In this document: positions 27,515-36,727 of the stretch, piece by piece
Layout of the letters: the number at the start of each line of letters is the position of its first letter
Numbering within the stretch: position 1 is the stretch's first letter
Origin: Barthelona sp. PCE
Lineage: Eukaryota > Metamonada: BaSk clade
Direction: 5' to 3'
NCBI GenBank assembly: GCA_040285745.1
Contig: JAUFOR010000002.1
Coordinates: 310,001-374,000 of the forward strand
Length of the DNA stretch: 64,000 bases
Position numbers and translations under genes: made by a program
Notes under the pieces: generated by a model
Told to the model about the DNA's origin: nothing
The model's input: the letters and a program-made list of their open reading frames with translations, nothing else
The model's database searches: none

Positions 27515-29293
27515 TCAAGCATCTAAGATATCCAACACATGAACCTTCAAACTTTCATATTGTCGTCTGTTCAACCCATGTTCTTTGCTGAATAACTTAA
27601 TAACTTCTTCTGGATCATTATCTTCATAAATACAGAGTCGATGTGTAATATTAGGTCTTACATCAACATCCATCTCAAATAAAAGACTGCTGTTGAGCTG
27701 TTGTTTCAATTGTTCCAATACTCCTGACAACTGTTTCTTCAATTTTGCAGTTTTGTTCGGATGCAGACTATATGTCTTTCCAAAACTGTTCACAATGTCT
27801 TCTATGGAGTCATTTGCTCTCAAAACGATTGTACCTTTCTTGGTATTACTGATTTGAACTTCAATTCTTGCGCTTGGTTCCGAACTCTTTCTTTTTTGAG
27901 ATGCAAGGAATTTCTCCCCATGAAAACGGAAGCCAACTGGTGTTGTGGGGACGTACTGTTCATAAGACATCTCTCTTGTCCTGCTGTTCTCATAAAACTC
28001 CTTCAATCGAATGTTTGTGTTTGCCAATTTTTGTTTGATGAGCGTTGCAATTCGTGATGTGATTCTGCTATCAAGGTGGAACGTTTTAACAACAATCTCC
28101 GCCACATTTTCTGCGCTATCACCATCATATACCCGTACACTAACTAGCTCATTTGCTGGGGCAGGTAACATCAACTCAAAAAGAACTGAATTTCTTACCT
28201 CATCCTTCTCAAGCTGCTGTTTGAATAAACGCTGTCTTGGTGTCATTACAGGAGAGGGATTCTTCCCTTCAGTACCATATCGCTCGAAGGTGCCATTCAA
28301 ATCTTGTGGTGTTTGAGGAACACTGTCTAGCATCAGATCGTCCAGCGCATCGAACCGGTCTGACATCCTGTCTGGAGTCATTGGTACTTCTTTTTTCATT
28401 GGCATATCCAAATCAGACACGTGTAACTCACCTTCGATCGGTCTCAATGGAGATGGTGACGTCAGTTGGGCCAACAGCTCATTTAATTCATTGTATCTAC
28501 TGGCAAGTTTGGGATTTGACAGTCGAAGATTCTCTTGATGCTTGATCTTTTTCAATTCACTAATATCTTGCTCTGACAATGTATCAACGCCACCAGTGCT
28601 CATAAACTCTGATACGGTATCTGAGAAATCCATGCTACCAAATGCCTGATCATCAACTACTTCTGCTGGACGGAATTGTGATGTATTTGTTGGAACATTT
28701 GACACTGGTGTGAGGATCTCCTTCGGTTCTGGGAGAGATGCGGTGGATAACGCCCGAACTATTGGATCTTCAGGAACGCTATTATCATAATTTGTGGGAG
28801 TAATATGCACTCCTAACAATCGCTTCAATAAGGATACATTTTGGTTTGTTTTAGATGATACATGCATGAAAAAGAACCCATTGCTCACAGCATATGACTC
28901 GACTTGTGTATAACTAACTGCATTTTTGCTTGTAAAACTTTCATCAAGCTTCAACCCCAAAAGTATTTGAGTTGGTGGAAGAGCATTTAAACTTCCAAGA
29001 GCACTTGGGATCCATATCTCTTTCACAGAGTTGAACGTTTCTAACTTGCTGCAATCATAACAAAAAATTATACAATCAACATTTGACAAATAATCACACA
29101 ATACATAGTCTTCTGCGAGTTCCTCGGCACATATATCGTGGAGCTCGACCTCGTTGTCCCCAAGCATGGTAGAATGAGTCTCCATATCCAACGTTTGTGA
29201 ATATGAAGATTTGAACTCTAACCCGCATAACTTTCGAATTATTTGCGTCTTTCCAACCTTCTCGTCCCCAACAAAACATAGCTTCAATACCAT
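27515..29293 (-). CDS. Degenerate Ras-like GTPase with three C-terminal beta-grasp-like repeats
   Basis: A 592-residue protein. Residues 1-165 follow a Ras/Rab fold, with an intact P-loop GDEKVGKT (9-16). Switch II reads HDICAEE (52-58) in place of DTAGQE, the G4 motif NKxD is replaced by LKLD (114-117), and G5 reads VSSKT (145-149). Nucleotide binding may therefore be altered or lost. Residues 166-365 are Ser/Pro-rich with acidic patches and a helical stretch near 235-275. Three related units of about 53 residues (371-423, 476-530, 538-592) follow, each with hydrophobic strands, a D/N-rich turn then EE.. and a helix, looking like ubiquitin-like beta-grasp modules. No lipid-modification Cys is at the C-terminus. 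No known family is identified. It converges on OSCP1, and its ATG lies 68 bases from the divergent Prp31 start. Confidence 0.65.
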   Translation of the reverse strand: MVLKLCFVGDEKVGKTQIIRKLCGLEFKSSYSQTLDMETHSTMLGDNEVELHDICAEELAEDYVLCDYLSNVDCIIFCYDCSKLETFNSVKEIWIPSALGSLNALPPTQILLGLKLDESFTSKNAVSYTQVESYAVSNGFFFMHVSSKTNQNVSLLKRLLGVHITPTNYDNSVPEDPIVRALSTASLPEPKEILTPVSNVPTNTSQFRPAEVVDDQAFGSMDFSDTVSEFMSTGGVDTLSEQDISELKKIKHQENLRLSNPKLASRYNELNELLAQLTSPSPLRPIEGELHVSDLDMPMKKEVPMTPDRMSDRFDALDDLMLDSVPQTPQDLNGTFERYGTEGKNPSPVMTPRQRLFKQQLEKDEVRNSVLFELMLPAPANELVSVRVYDGDSAENVAEIVVKTFHLDSRITSRIATLIKQKLANTNIRLKEFYENSRTREMSYEQYVPTTPVGFRFHGEKFLASQKRKSSEPSARIEVQISNTKKGTIVLRANDSIEDIVNSFGKTYSLHPNKTAKLKKQLSGVLEQLKQQLNSSLLFEMDVDVRPNITHRLCIYEDNDPEEVIKLFSKEHGLNRRQYESLKVHVLDILDA

Positions 29294-29361
29294 TGCTCAA
29301 AATATGGTTAAAGCCTCAAGAAAGGGTGCTAAAGCGAAAACAACCCATTTCTTTAGATTTC

Positions 29362-30540
29362 ATGTCTATACTTGTTAGATATGCCGAGATCAGGGACCAC
29401 TTGCAATTAAACAATTTGGAAAATGTGAATAAGGATGCGGTCAATGAACTGCTTACATGTTTATTGGGACTTTTTGAGGAAATACACGTGTGCAGGAGCG
29501 TTTTACTGGATGAATTTCCTTCACTTCAGATATTTTATGATTGTGTTAAGTGTATAGAACCGTTTATTCATTTATTGGACAATTTTTGTGAGCAAAACTT
29601 TGAAATTGTCAAGGAAAAAAATCTCCCTAAGCATATTCAGTTGTCTTTTGCAACTTTAATGACAAAATTTGATCCCAAACACATTCTGCAGCGTTTCCAA
29701 AAATTCACATCACTTGTTGACACTTTAAGTCGACATTTTACAATATTAGAAGATGGAAAATCGTTTTTACAGGGTTATGTATCCACAATAGTACCAAATC
29801 TAAAAGAATTACTGGGTGCTAAAGTGTCAGTTGATCTGCTAATATTTGGTGGTGGTCTTAACAGTCTTGCAGAAATATCCCACTTAGGATACGAGCACAT
29901 TGGTGTAGATTACGCAAACTACAAGGATTCAACAGTTCTAAATCACTGTGGAGTTTTATATCTATGTGATATTGTTCAAGCAGTGAATCAGAGTCAGAGA
30001 AGAAAAGTTTTAAGGATGGTTTCAGCCAATACAATACATGCTGTGAGGATGGACTCAACAAATTTAACAGATTTAACATTTATTCAAAAAAGAATCGAAA
30101 AAATCAACAAAAAAGTATTGCAACTAAATGAAAAAACAATAATACACAAGAAACCACTTGATATCCCTGGCAAAAAGACGAGATCTAGGGGTGGAAGACG
30201 TCATAGAAAGATGAAAGAGAAGAAACGACAATCTTCGGCTCAGAAATTACAAAATATTATGCAGTTTGGTAGAAAAGAGGAAACCATAGGACTCACTGGC
30301 GTGGGTCTGGGTGTTCTCGACCGCACAGAAGTTGTTGAACAACTTGCTGTTAGAGCAGAAAAAAAAACATACTTTAATCCAAGTCTCATCAAAAAATCAC
30401 TGGATAATGATGATCATGTCAAAGCTAAAGCAGGTTCGAACACGTTCTCGTTCATACCTGTGAAAAACGATCCTAAAACGACTGATATGTACAGCAATCA
30501 AAACTCTCATGTGTTAAACTTGCTAGCGCAGGATTGGTAA
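29362..30540 (+). CDS. PRP31: U4/U6 snRNP protein Prp31
   Basis: A 392-residue protein. Start taken at the ATG 29362; the frame upstream begins at TTG. The NOP domain is present but divergent (about 130-240), with LLIFGGGLNSLAEISHLGYEHIG where the family normally has a GGL.SLSKMP.CN motif. The basic KKTRSRGGRRHRKMKEK segment at about 273 is the Prp31 C-terminal signature, followed by GLTGVGLGVLDRTEV. Prp31 binds U4 snRNA with the 15.5K protein and stabilises the tri-snRNP. Loss of the standard NOP contacts would be unusual but the C-terminal region makes the call firm. Its stop abuts that of the next convergent gene. Confidence 0.8.
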   Translation: MSILVRYAEIRDHLQLNNLENVNKDAVNELLTCLLGLFEEIHVCRSVLLDEFPSLQIFYDCVKCIEPFIHLLDNFCEQNFEIVKEKNLPKHIQLSFATLMTKFDPKHILQRFQKFTSLVDTLSRHFTILEDGKSFLQGYVSTIVPNLKELLGAKVSVDLLIFGGGLNSLAEISHLGYEHIGVDYANYKDSTVLNHCGVLYLCDIVQAVNQSQRRKVLRMVSANTIHAVRMDSTNLTDLTFIQKRIEKINKKVLQLNEKTIIHKKPLDIPGKKTRSRGGRRHRKMKEKKRQSSAQKLQNIMQFGRKEETIGLTGVGLGVLDRTEVVEQLAVRAEKKTYFNPSLIKKSLDNDDHVKAKAGSNTFSFIPVKNDPKTTDMYSNQNSHVLNLLAQDW

Positions 30541-30849
30541 CTATTTTGATTTATCCTTAGCAATGAGGCTGTTCGTTGTTAATGATAAAGTTCTTGTTTT
30601 TGCATGTAAACGTCTTGTTGATACAAATTTTCTTGAAGAATTAACTTCTTCCTGCTTTTTTTCAATTTGATCTTCCTCACCATCGTCAGTCTTTTTCTTA
30701 CCGAAAAATCTGCTAAAGCGTGCTTTAATACGAGTTTTTAAACGTGTAAATTCTGGACTCTTCAAGAAACCAATCGCGATAAGTGATAGTATCGTCAGCT
30801 GAATGATCTTAAGCACCCTTTTGAACGTAGATATGCTTTTAATTTCCAT
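30541..30849 (-). CDS. Small basic membrane protein (102 aa)
   Basis: A 102-residue protein with one hydrophobic helix near residues 14-30 (IIQLTILSLIAIGFL) then a charged, Lys/Arg-rich tail with an acidic run (TDDGEEDQIEKKQEE). No family recognised. It is packed between Prp31 (stops abut) and RPA1 (its ATG lies 26 bases from the RPA1 stop), consistent with a genuine gene. Being so short, it could still be spurious. Confidence 0.45.
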   Translation of the reverse strand: MEIKSISTFKRVLKIIQLTILSLIAIGFLKSPEFTRLKTRIKARFSRFFGKKKTDDGEEDQIEKKQEEVNSSRKFVSTRRLHAKTRTLSLTTNSLIAKDKSK

Positions 30850-30875
30850 GAAAAAAGGAATTAAATAATAAACGT

Positions 30876-33800
30876 TTATTCCAAGGGCTGAAGAATTTCA
30901 AAAGCACCTGTACCAGTTTTAATGGGCATACCAACTGAGATAGAACCTGAGGGAGAGAAAAGGGAATCTCTATCATGACGAAGAGCGCATTCACTAATAA
31001 ACTTGACAGAAGTTTCAAATGTTGCTTTTGTCATTGGAGATTGTGTGTTACCAATACCAATTCTATTGAAAGCTCTGTAATCACCACCAACTGTAATGTA
31101 ATCAGCCAACAATGAAAGATGACGGTAATCAACGGTAATACCATAAGCTGAGAAAATTGAGGAAACTTCCTTAATAATTGCGTTACGACAAGCTTCAATA
31201 CCAAACACTCGACGAATGTAATCAACATCATTTGAATCAACATCAGAAAGTTCGAATAAACCTGTGTTAATGCCAATTTGGAATGCAGCTTCCAGATTAA
31301 TACCCTCCGTCTGCACAAATAAACCTTCAGGCTTGTTGAAAATGTAACTGTTTGTGATACCAGGCACCTGCGACACTGCAATACTCATGGCTGCCTCTTC
31401 ACAAAGAGCAACAGCGAGTAAGCGTGGCACATGTAATGGCAAAGCGATACGGAATGCAAAAGTATTGCCCTCCCAACCTGCATCAGACAAGTAATCGGTT
31501 GCATGAGTGTTTTTCTTCTTCTTGGGCTTCTTCTTTGGTTTCTCCTCTTCCTTCTCTTCTTCCTCATTGATAATCTCATCATCAACATCTTTCTCAGTGA
31601 CGACATCATCTTCCGTCTCCTCATAGTCTCTGTTACGGGATTTTTGCAGTGATCCTGCTTCCTCACCCATATCCTCATCATCGGACTCCATCTCTTCATC
31701 AAGCACACGACGGCGCTGAGATTCTGTAGTGGCAATAGCCTCTGATGTGAAAGATATGTTCATACGTCTGAGTATCACATCAATCTGATGACATACCTTG
31801 CGCTGATATTGCACCAGGGCGGATTGCATGGCATCCTTATTGTCTTCGGGTAGGTCGGCAAAGTGAACCTGTATGGTGTAGACACGAACACTTCCGTTGG
31901 CCGAACCCTCCACTGTTTGTACGACTGTGAGATTCTTCCACAGTGTTGTAAGCATTGTGGGGCGCAGGATCTTGGCGACACGCTCTGCGTCCTCCATCTC
32001 ACCTGACTTGATGTGAATCGACATGTTTGGTGTCTTAATTACCTTGGCGGCAGTCATAACGATTTCACGCAAACGAGGAATACCTAATGTGACGTTAACG
32101 GCACCGTGACCAGCAAGATGGAAGGTATTCAGGGTCATCTGTGTTGAAGGCTCACCAATAGACTGACCAGCAACAATACCAACTACTTCTCCAGGGTCAA
32201 CAAGGCACTCCTGATAGTTCTTCATAAGTGAGTATTTGAAATGTGCCTCTTCCTCCTCATTACTAAACTTAACACTGTTTGTAAAGTCTTCAACATCCTT
32301 GAAGTAGTTCTCTGAGCAAACACCAATCTTCTTGTAAGGGTTCTGTCTGTTTAATAGTGGTGTCTTCTTCTGAACCTTACCCTTAATATTACGCAAGTAA
32401 ATCTTACGCTGTTTCTTCTCAATTGATTTATAGGACTTCATCTCTGACTTGGATACGTTAAGATCAAGGTTGTTCTTAAAGAAATCGAATTGTTTAAGAT
32501 AAGAAATGCGTGTAGTATCAAGACCATCTTCACCATACAAGAACTGCACAATGTTGTTGTTAAAATCGCGAACGGAACCATCGTAACTGACACTGATGCC
32601 CTCCATTGCCTTGATAAGACAACGTTGAAGGTAACCTGACACCGCAGTCTTGACCGCAGTGTCAACCAATCCCTCTCGACCAGCCATACAATGGAAGTAA
32701 TAATCATAAGGCTTCAGACCGGTAAGGAACCTGTTAAAGATGAAACCACCTGCGCGTGAATCCGTCTCCATTGGTTGGAAGCATGGCAGTGTCTTACCCG
32801 AAAGCATAACGGGAACTCTACGACCCTCAAGAGCCTGCTGTCCCAAAAGACACATAATCTGCGAGAAGTTAACCTTTGAACCCTTTGCACCAGACACAAC
32901 CATGGCAGCGAAGTTGTTTTGGGGGAACGGGAATATTTGACCAGTTGAGAACATGTCCTCAATTACATCTGTTGTTAGCTGACCGTTCTTTGCCTGATAT
33001 GCGCTATCAAGCTTCTTGTGGATGCTCTGATCGCTGAAAACGTGCATAAGGGCTGCGTCAATCTCTGAGCGACCGGCCATCTCTGATACACCGAGCTCAT
33101 TTGTGAGGAACTCTCGAGCAACCTCCTCTCCCGATACGTCTGTTGCACCTGCAATGTTATGCCTGTTCTTGTTTGATTGTTTGGTAACAATAAGGTCACC
33201 AATACCGACTGTGAATCCCTTCATCTGAAGATATTTGGTGAGGACACGACCAAGACTGCTGAGCAGTGCCCCTGCAGAGTTGGAATCGTAATACTGATGT
33301 ACGGCATGGACCATACCATAATTTGAGGCACCAATCTGCGACTTACCAGCAATACCAGTGAGGAGTTGTGAGTCGCGAATGATGACGTGACTTTCATGTT
33401 CGTAACCGACACCCCATACGCCCACAGGGATCTTGCACTTGGAGATGTTGTTCAGCTTCTTGCCGTGCTGCTTAGAGATATGCAGTAAGATAGCTGAGAT
33501 AACTTGCTTACCAGTCCAACGTCTCTCAGGGAACATGATGGCGGGCTTGGGAAGGCTAATACGTGCAAACCTGCTGAAGTTGGAATCGTAAGACATACAA
33601 GCCTCAACAACAAGCGTCTTAAAGTGCTCAGCATCAAAGAATGTGTCCAGCTTTGTGAGCAACATACCTGCCACGATATGATCAAGCACCAGACCACGAA
33701 GCGGTGAGCTGTCTGTCTGGGAAATGTACTGAAGATTAGCGTTGGCCAAATGGAGACCTTCAGTTCTTGAGAGTTGATCTTGCAGGTAGTGTAGATTAAT

Positions 33801-35606
33801 CTCATCGCCATCGAAGTCCGCATTGAATGACTTACAGTTTGCATAGTGCATACGGATCGTCTTACCCTTGTGGATGACGCGGCCCTTTGCTGCAAGCATG
33901 GACGCTTTGTGTAGTGTAGGTTGGCGATTAACCAACAACGGGTCACCATCACATAAATGACGGTAGACACGCTTAGGAACAGAGTTAGGTAGCTCACTGT
34001 CATGTAGGGTATCTGTGCGTGTTGTAAGACTCTTTGCAAGCTGCAAACGACGATCTTCCGAGCAAGTACCCAAGTTATAGAGTCGACCGTTTTGATCTTC
34101 GACGTAATTGGCACCAGGATACGTCTCGGGACCGTTGATAACCATCTGCTTGAGCTGTTCCTTGTTATGGGGGTTAACAGGCTCAGGGAAAGAAAGTTTC
34201 TTTGCGAAATAGAGAGGTAGACCAATTTCATTAACAGCAATGTATGGATCGGGTGAAATAACAGAACGAGCTGAGAAATTAACTCTCTTACCCATCATGT
34301 TCATTCTGAACAAACCTTCCTTCTTCTCAAGGATCTGTCTGATACCGTTGGGAGCATCCTTACTGTGGTTGTTAGCTGAATCAAACCAAGAGTTCATGGC
34401 GAGCTGTAACTCAGAGTACTTCTCGTTAAAATCCAGATAAAGGTTGCGATAATCTTCGTTTTCATCAATATTAATACTGGCATCCGGATTTGTTTCATCC
34501 AGTAACGATCCCTCCAGCTTGTGGAGCTTTCTGATGGTTTCATTAAGGTTGTAATTGATACCCAGGATGGTCAACAATTGCTGATTCTGTGCATGTTCAA
34601 ATGATTGTCCGTCAAAAAACGATGGAGGTCTGAATCGATTTGGCGGAACCAAGAGCTTGTGAACAAAAAATGTTGATGATGTAACACGTTTAAAACGATT
34701 CAAATTCTCATCAAAACTAGAGAAAAACATTGAAAAAATATCAGCTTCATTCGATAACAAACGCTCAAAACGTTCCTTAACCAACGGGGGTGTAAGGATT
34801 TTTCCCTTGTTCGCACCACCAACAACAGTTACTGTTCCATATGCTGGATCAGGAGAAATATTCTTGGAACGCATGCGCTTCAGATCATCAACGTTATATT
34901 TGAGACGAAGCTTGCACCGTTGTTCGGCTGTGATCTTGTGGGCTGAACAACCGCAACTAGCACATGTCTTTGTGTCTGTGATTGACCAGAAAGCACTGAG
35001 AATTTCTCGTTGTTCCTGGACAAGGTGATAGTTCGAAATATCTTTGGGGTTGAAACCAGGGGTCTCGAACTTTTCATGTGCACGTTCTTCGAGCTCATTT
35101 AATATCTCATTGATATAATCATTATTAAACATAACGTCTTCACTTTCATCCTTCGATTTAGCAACACCTGCTGTAGGAAGAGTGTCAAGAATAGCGAGTT
35201 CGTCAACGAGCCCTGCGTGGATGAGCTTCATCTTCACGACAATGTGACGAATTGCAATAGGAGAAGCTCTAAAATGAAAACAATTTAAACACATTCCTTT
35301 CATACATCTCACAAGTGTAGAGAGTAGGAATGGGTTGTAAAGTGGTGTGTTTGAGAAATCTACGTGCCCACAGTGACCCTCGCACTCGAAATACCCCTGT
35401 TGACACGTTTCGCACACTTGATTCACATCAAAAGCTCCCATACGCAAGTCATAAAGTGAATTCTTGTTGGGCTGCTGTAAGGAATTGAAAATAGTGGGAT
35501 TACTGATCTGTACTGTAGAAATCCTTTCGATCTCTGATTCTGTCATATAACTGAAGTCTATGCTATCGACATCGTGACTGATCTCCTTTCGGAACAACTT
35601 TGACAT
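30876..35606 (-). CDS. RPA1: RNA polymerase I largest subunit (RPA1/A190)
   Basis: A 1,576-residue beta-prime-type subunit. The N-terminal clamp has zinc-binding Cys/His clusters (CETCQQGYFECEGHCGHVDF at about 62-81), and a further CASCGC follows. The active-site loop NADFDGD (about residue 600) supplies the Mg-binding aspartates. The VGIVAGQSIGEPSTQMTLNTFH bridge/trigger-loop segment (split here) is conserved. Two features point to Pol I rather than II or III: no heptad CTD, and a long acidic/basic insertion in the jaw (about 1300-1390, with EEEKEEE then KKPKKKKN), which is typical of A190. The enzyme makes large rRNA in the nucleolus. One copy is seen here and the length is normal for Pol I. 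Confidence 0.9.
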   Translation of the reverse strand: MSKLFRKEISHDVDSIDFSYMTESEIERISTVQISNPTIFNSLQQPNKNSLYDLRMGAFDVNQVCETCQQGYFECEGHCGHVDFSNTPLYNPFLLSTLVRCMKGMCLNCFHFRASPIAIRHIVVKMKLIHAGLVDELAILDTLPTAGVAKSKDESEDVMFNNDYINEILNELEERAHEKFETPGFNPKDISNYHLVQEQREILSAFWSITDTKTCASCGCSAHKITAEQRCKLRLKYNVDDLKRMRSKNISPDPAYGTVTVVGGANKGKILTPPLVKERFERLLSNEADIFSMFFSSFDENLNRFKRVTSSTFFVHKLLVPPNRFRPPSFFDGQSFEHAQNQQLLTILGINYNLNETIRKLHKLEGSLLDETNPDASINIDENEDYRNLYLDFNEKYSELQLAMNSWFDSANNHSKDAPNGIRQILEKKEGLFRMNMMGKRVNFSARSVISPDPYIAVNEIGLPLYFAKKLSFPEPVNPHNKEQLKQMVINGPETYPGANYVEDQNGRLYNLGTCSEDRRLQLAKSLTTRTDTLHDSELPNSVPKRVYRHLCDGDPLLVNRQPTLHKASMLAAKGRVIHKGKTIRMHYANCKSFNADFDGDEINLHYLQDQLSRTEGLHLANANLQYISQTDSSPLRGLVLDHIVAGMLLTKLDTFFDAEHFKTLVVEACMSYDSNFSRFARISLPKPAIMFPERRWTGKQVISAILLHISKQHGKKLNNISKCKIPVGVWGVGYEHESHVIIRDSQLLTGIAGKSQIGASNYGMVHAVHQYYDSNSAGALLSSLGRVLTKYLQMKGFTVGIGDLIVTKQSNKNRHNIAGATDVSGEEVAREFLTNELGVSEMAGRSEIDAALMHVFSDQSIHKKLDSAYQAKNGQLTTDVIEDMFSTGQIFPFPQNNFAAMVVSGAKGSKVNFSQIMCLLGQQALEGRRVPVMLSGKTLPCFQPMETDSRAGGFIFNRFLTGLKPYDYYFHCMAGREGLVDTAVKTAVSGYLQRCLIKAMEGISVSYDGSVRDFNNNIVQFLYGEDGLDTTRISYLKQFDFFKNNLDLNVSKSEMKSYKSIEKKQRKIYLRNIKGKVQKKTPLLNRQNPYKKIGVCSENYFKDVEDFTNSVKFSNEEEEAHFKYSLMKNYQECLVDPGEVVGIVAGQSIGEPSTQMTLNTFHLAGHGAVNVTLGIPRLREIVMTAAKVIKTPNMSIHIKSGEMEDAERVAKILRPTMLTTLWKNLTVVQTVEGSANGSVRVYTIQVHFADLPEDNKDAMQSALVQYQRKVCHQIDVILRRMNISFTSEAIATTESQRRRVLDEEMESDDEDMGEEAGSLQKSRNRDYEETEDDVVTEKDVDDEIINEEEEKEEEKPKKKPKKKKNTHATDYLSDAGWEGNTFAFRIALPLHVPRLLAVALCEEAAMSIAVSQVPGITNSYIFNKPEGLFVQTEGINLEAAFQIGINTGLFELSDVDSNDVDYIRRVFGIEACRNAIIKEVSSIFSAYGITVDYRHLSLLADYITVGGDYRAFNRIGIGNTQSPMTKATFETSVKFISECALRHDRDSLFSPSGSISVGMPIKTGTGAFEILQPLE

Positions 35607-35921
35607 TGTTTAAAATCAATCTGCAATGCAAAAGAAAGTTGAAAAAGTGTTTCCAATAGATTATGTTAATTTAGGATGTAGTATGGGCTGTTTACACGAG
35701 AGAAATGAAATAACATTATGCTTATATAGTGCGATAACGTTCATGCGATATAGAATCCTTTGAACAGTAGAATACATATAGATTCTGGCTATTCTTTTGG
35801 CATTATGACATTAAACCTAAATTTTGAAGGTGTTAAATGTGAATAAACTATCAGGATAGAAGGTATATCTCTGCTTTTGCATTCTCGTCCATTTCATTCT
35901 CTACTTACGATTGTAGCAACA
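35607..35921. other. Divergent intergenic spacer
   Basis: A+T-rich region between the RPA1 start (minus) and the type I membrane protein gene (plus). It presumably carries both promoters. No RNA gene or repeat recognised. Confidence 0.45.
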
Positions 35922-36461
35922 ATGCGTTCCTTTTTCGCCGTTTTTGCATTGCTTACCCTGATTTCATTGGGCTTTTCTAACGCAATTAATGTATCAGATG
36001 ATCCTGCTGCCGTGGTCATCACAGAGCCTAAAGAAGCCACCACAATCTTCGAAGGTTCCTCCTACACGTTCAAGTGGCAGTCTGAAACTCCCGTTAACGC
36101 ACGTCTTGATCTCGTATTAGTTGAAAAAACTGGTGCTACTCAGATCATTCGTACTGTTAATGTCAACGATGTTCAAACATACCCTTTCACCTATTTCTTC
36201 AAGTATGATGATGATTTATTGAAGCATTACAAGCATTATAGATTTGATGTCACAGTCAAAAACAGTGATCCTCCTTTGACTGTTCATTCTCCTCTTGTTG
36301 AACTGAGAAACATCAACAGAACACCACTTACCTTCCAGTGGATTGCTGTAGTTATCGGTATTCTTGTAACTATCATCATTTTGTGGGCTGGAAAACCAAA
36401 GCCCGTAAAAAACGAAGGTTACGATGGAGGAGTGAGCGATCAATTATTGGCCGACCATTAA
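35922..36461 (+). CDS. Type I membrane protein with Kre9/Knh1-like ectodomain
   Basis: A 179-residue protein. A signal peptide (MRSFFAVFALLTLISLGFSNA) leads an ectodomain beginning with VVITEPKEATTIFEGSSYTFKW, resembling the Ser-Thr-rich/Kre9-type beta-sandwich ('P..g..w..g....i.W'). One membrane helix follows (WIAVVIGILVTIIILWAG) with a short charged tail. An NRT glycosylation sequon lies before the membrane. Start is the ATG 35922; a TTG 15 codons upstream extends the frame. Function unknown; a cell-surface or secretory-pathway role is inferred. Confidence 0.6.
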   Translation: MRSFFAVFALLTLISLGFSNAINVSDDPAAVVITEPKEATTIFEGSSYTFKWQSETPVNARLDLVLVEKTGATQIIRTVNVNDVQTYPFTYFFKYDDDLLKHYKHYRFDVTVKNSDPPLTVHSPLVELRNINRTPLTFQWIAVVIGILVTIIILWAGKPKPVKNEGYDGGVSDQLLADH

Positions 36462-36727
36462 CAGTAAAAAGATAGTCCTAAACAACAGTTCAAACTTGGT
36501 ACGAAGATTTTCACCCTTTTAAAGCTAGTGTGTATTTAAATATCCATCTTTATGCTTTAGAATTGCAAAATCGATGAATTCGGAGTAGTACTGGCATTCT
36601 AGACTAAACTTTTTTTAAAACTTTATGTTTTTTCTTAAGTAATCCACTCTTTAAAGTTCACATTATTCTCCAATACTTATTTTATTCTTAATTATGCACT
36701 TTTGACTACCAAACAAACATGTAAAAT

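Noticed and set aside
33452-34240. Minus-strand frame of 262 codons in RPA1
   Set aside because: It is an alternative frame of the strongly conserved RPA1 sequence and its composition is that of a shadow.
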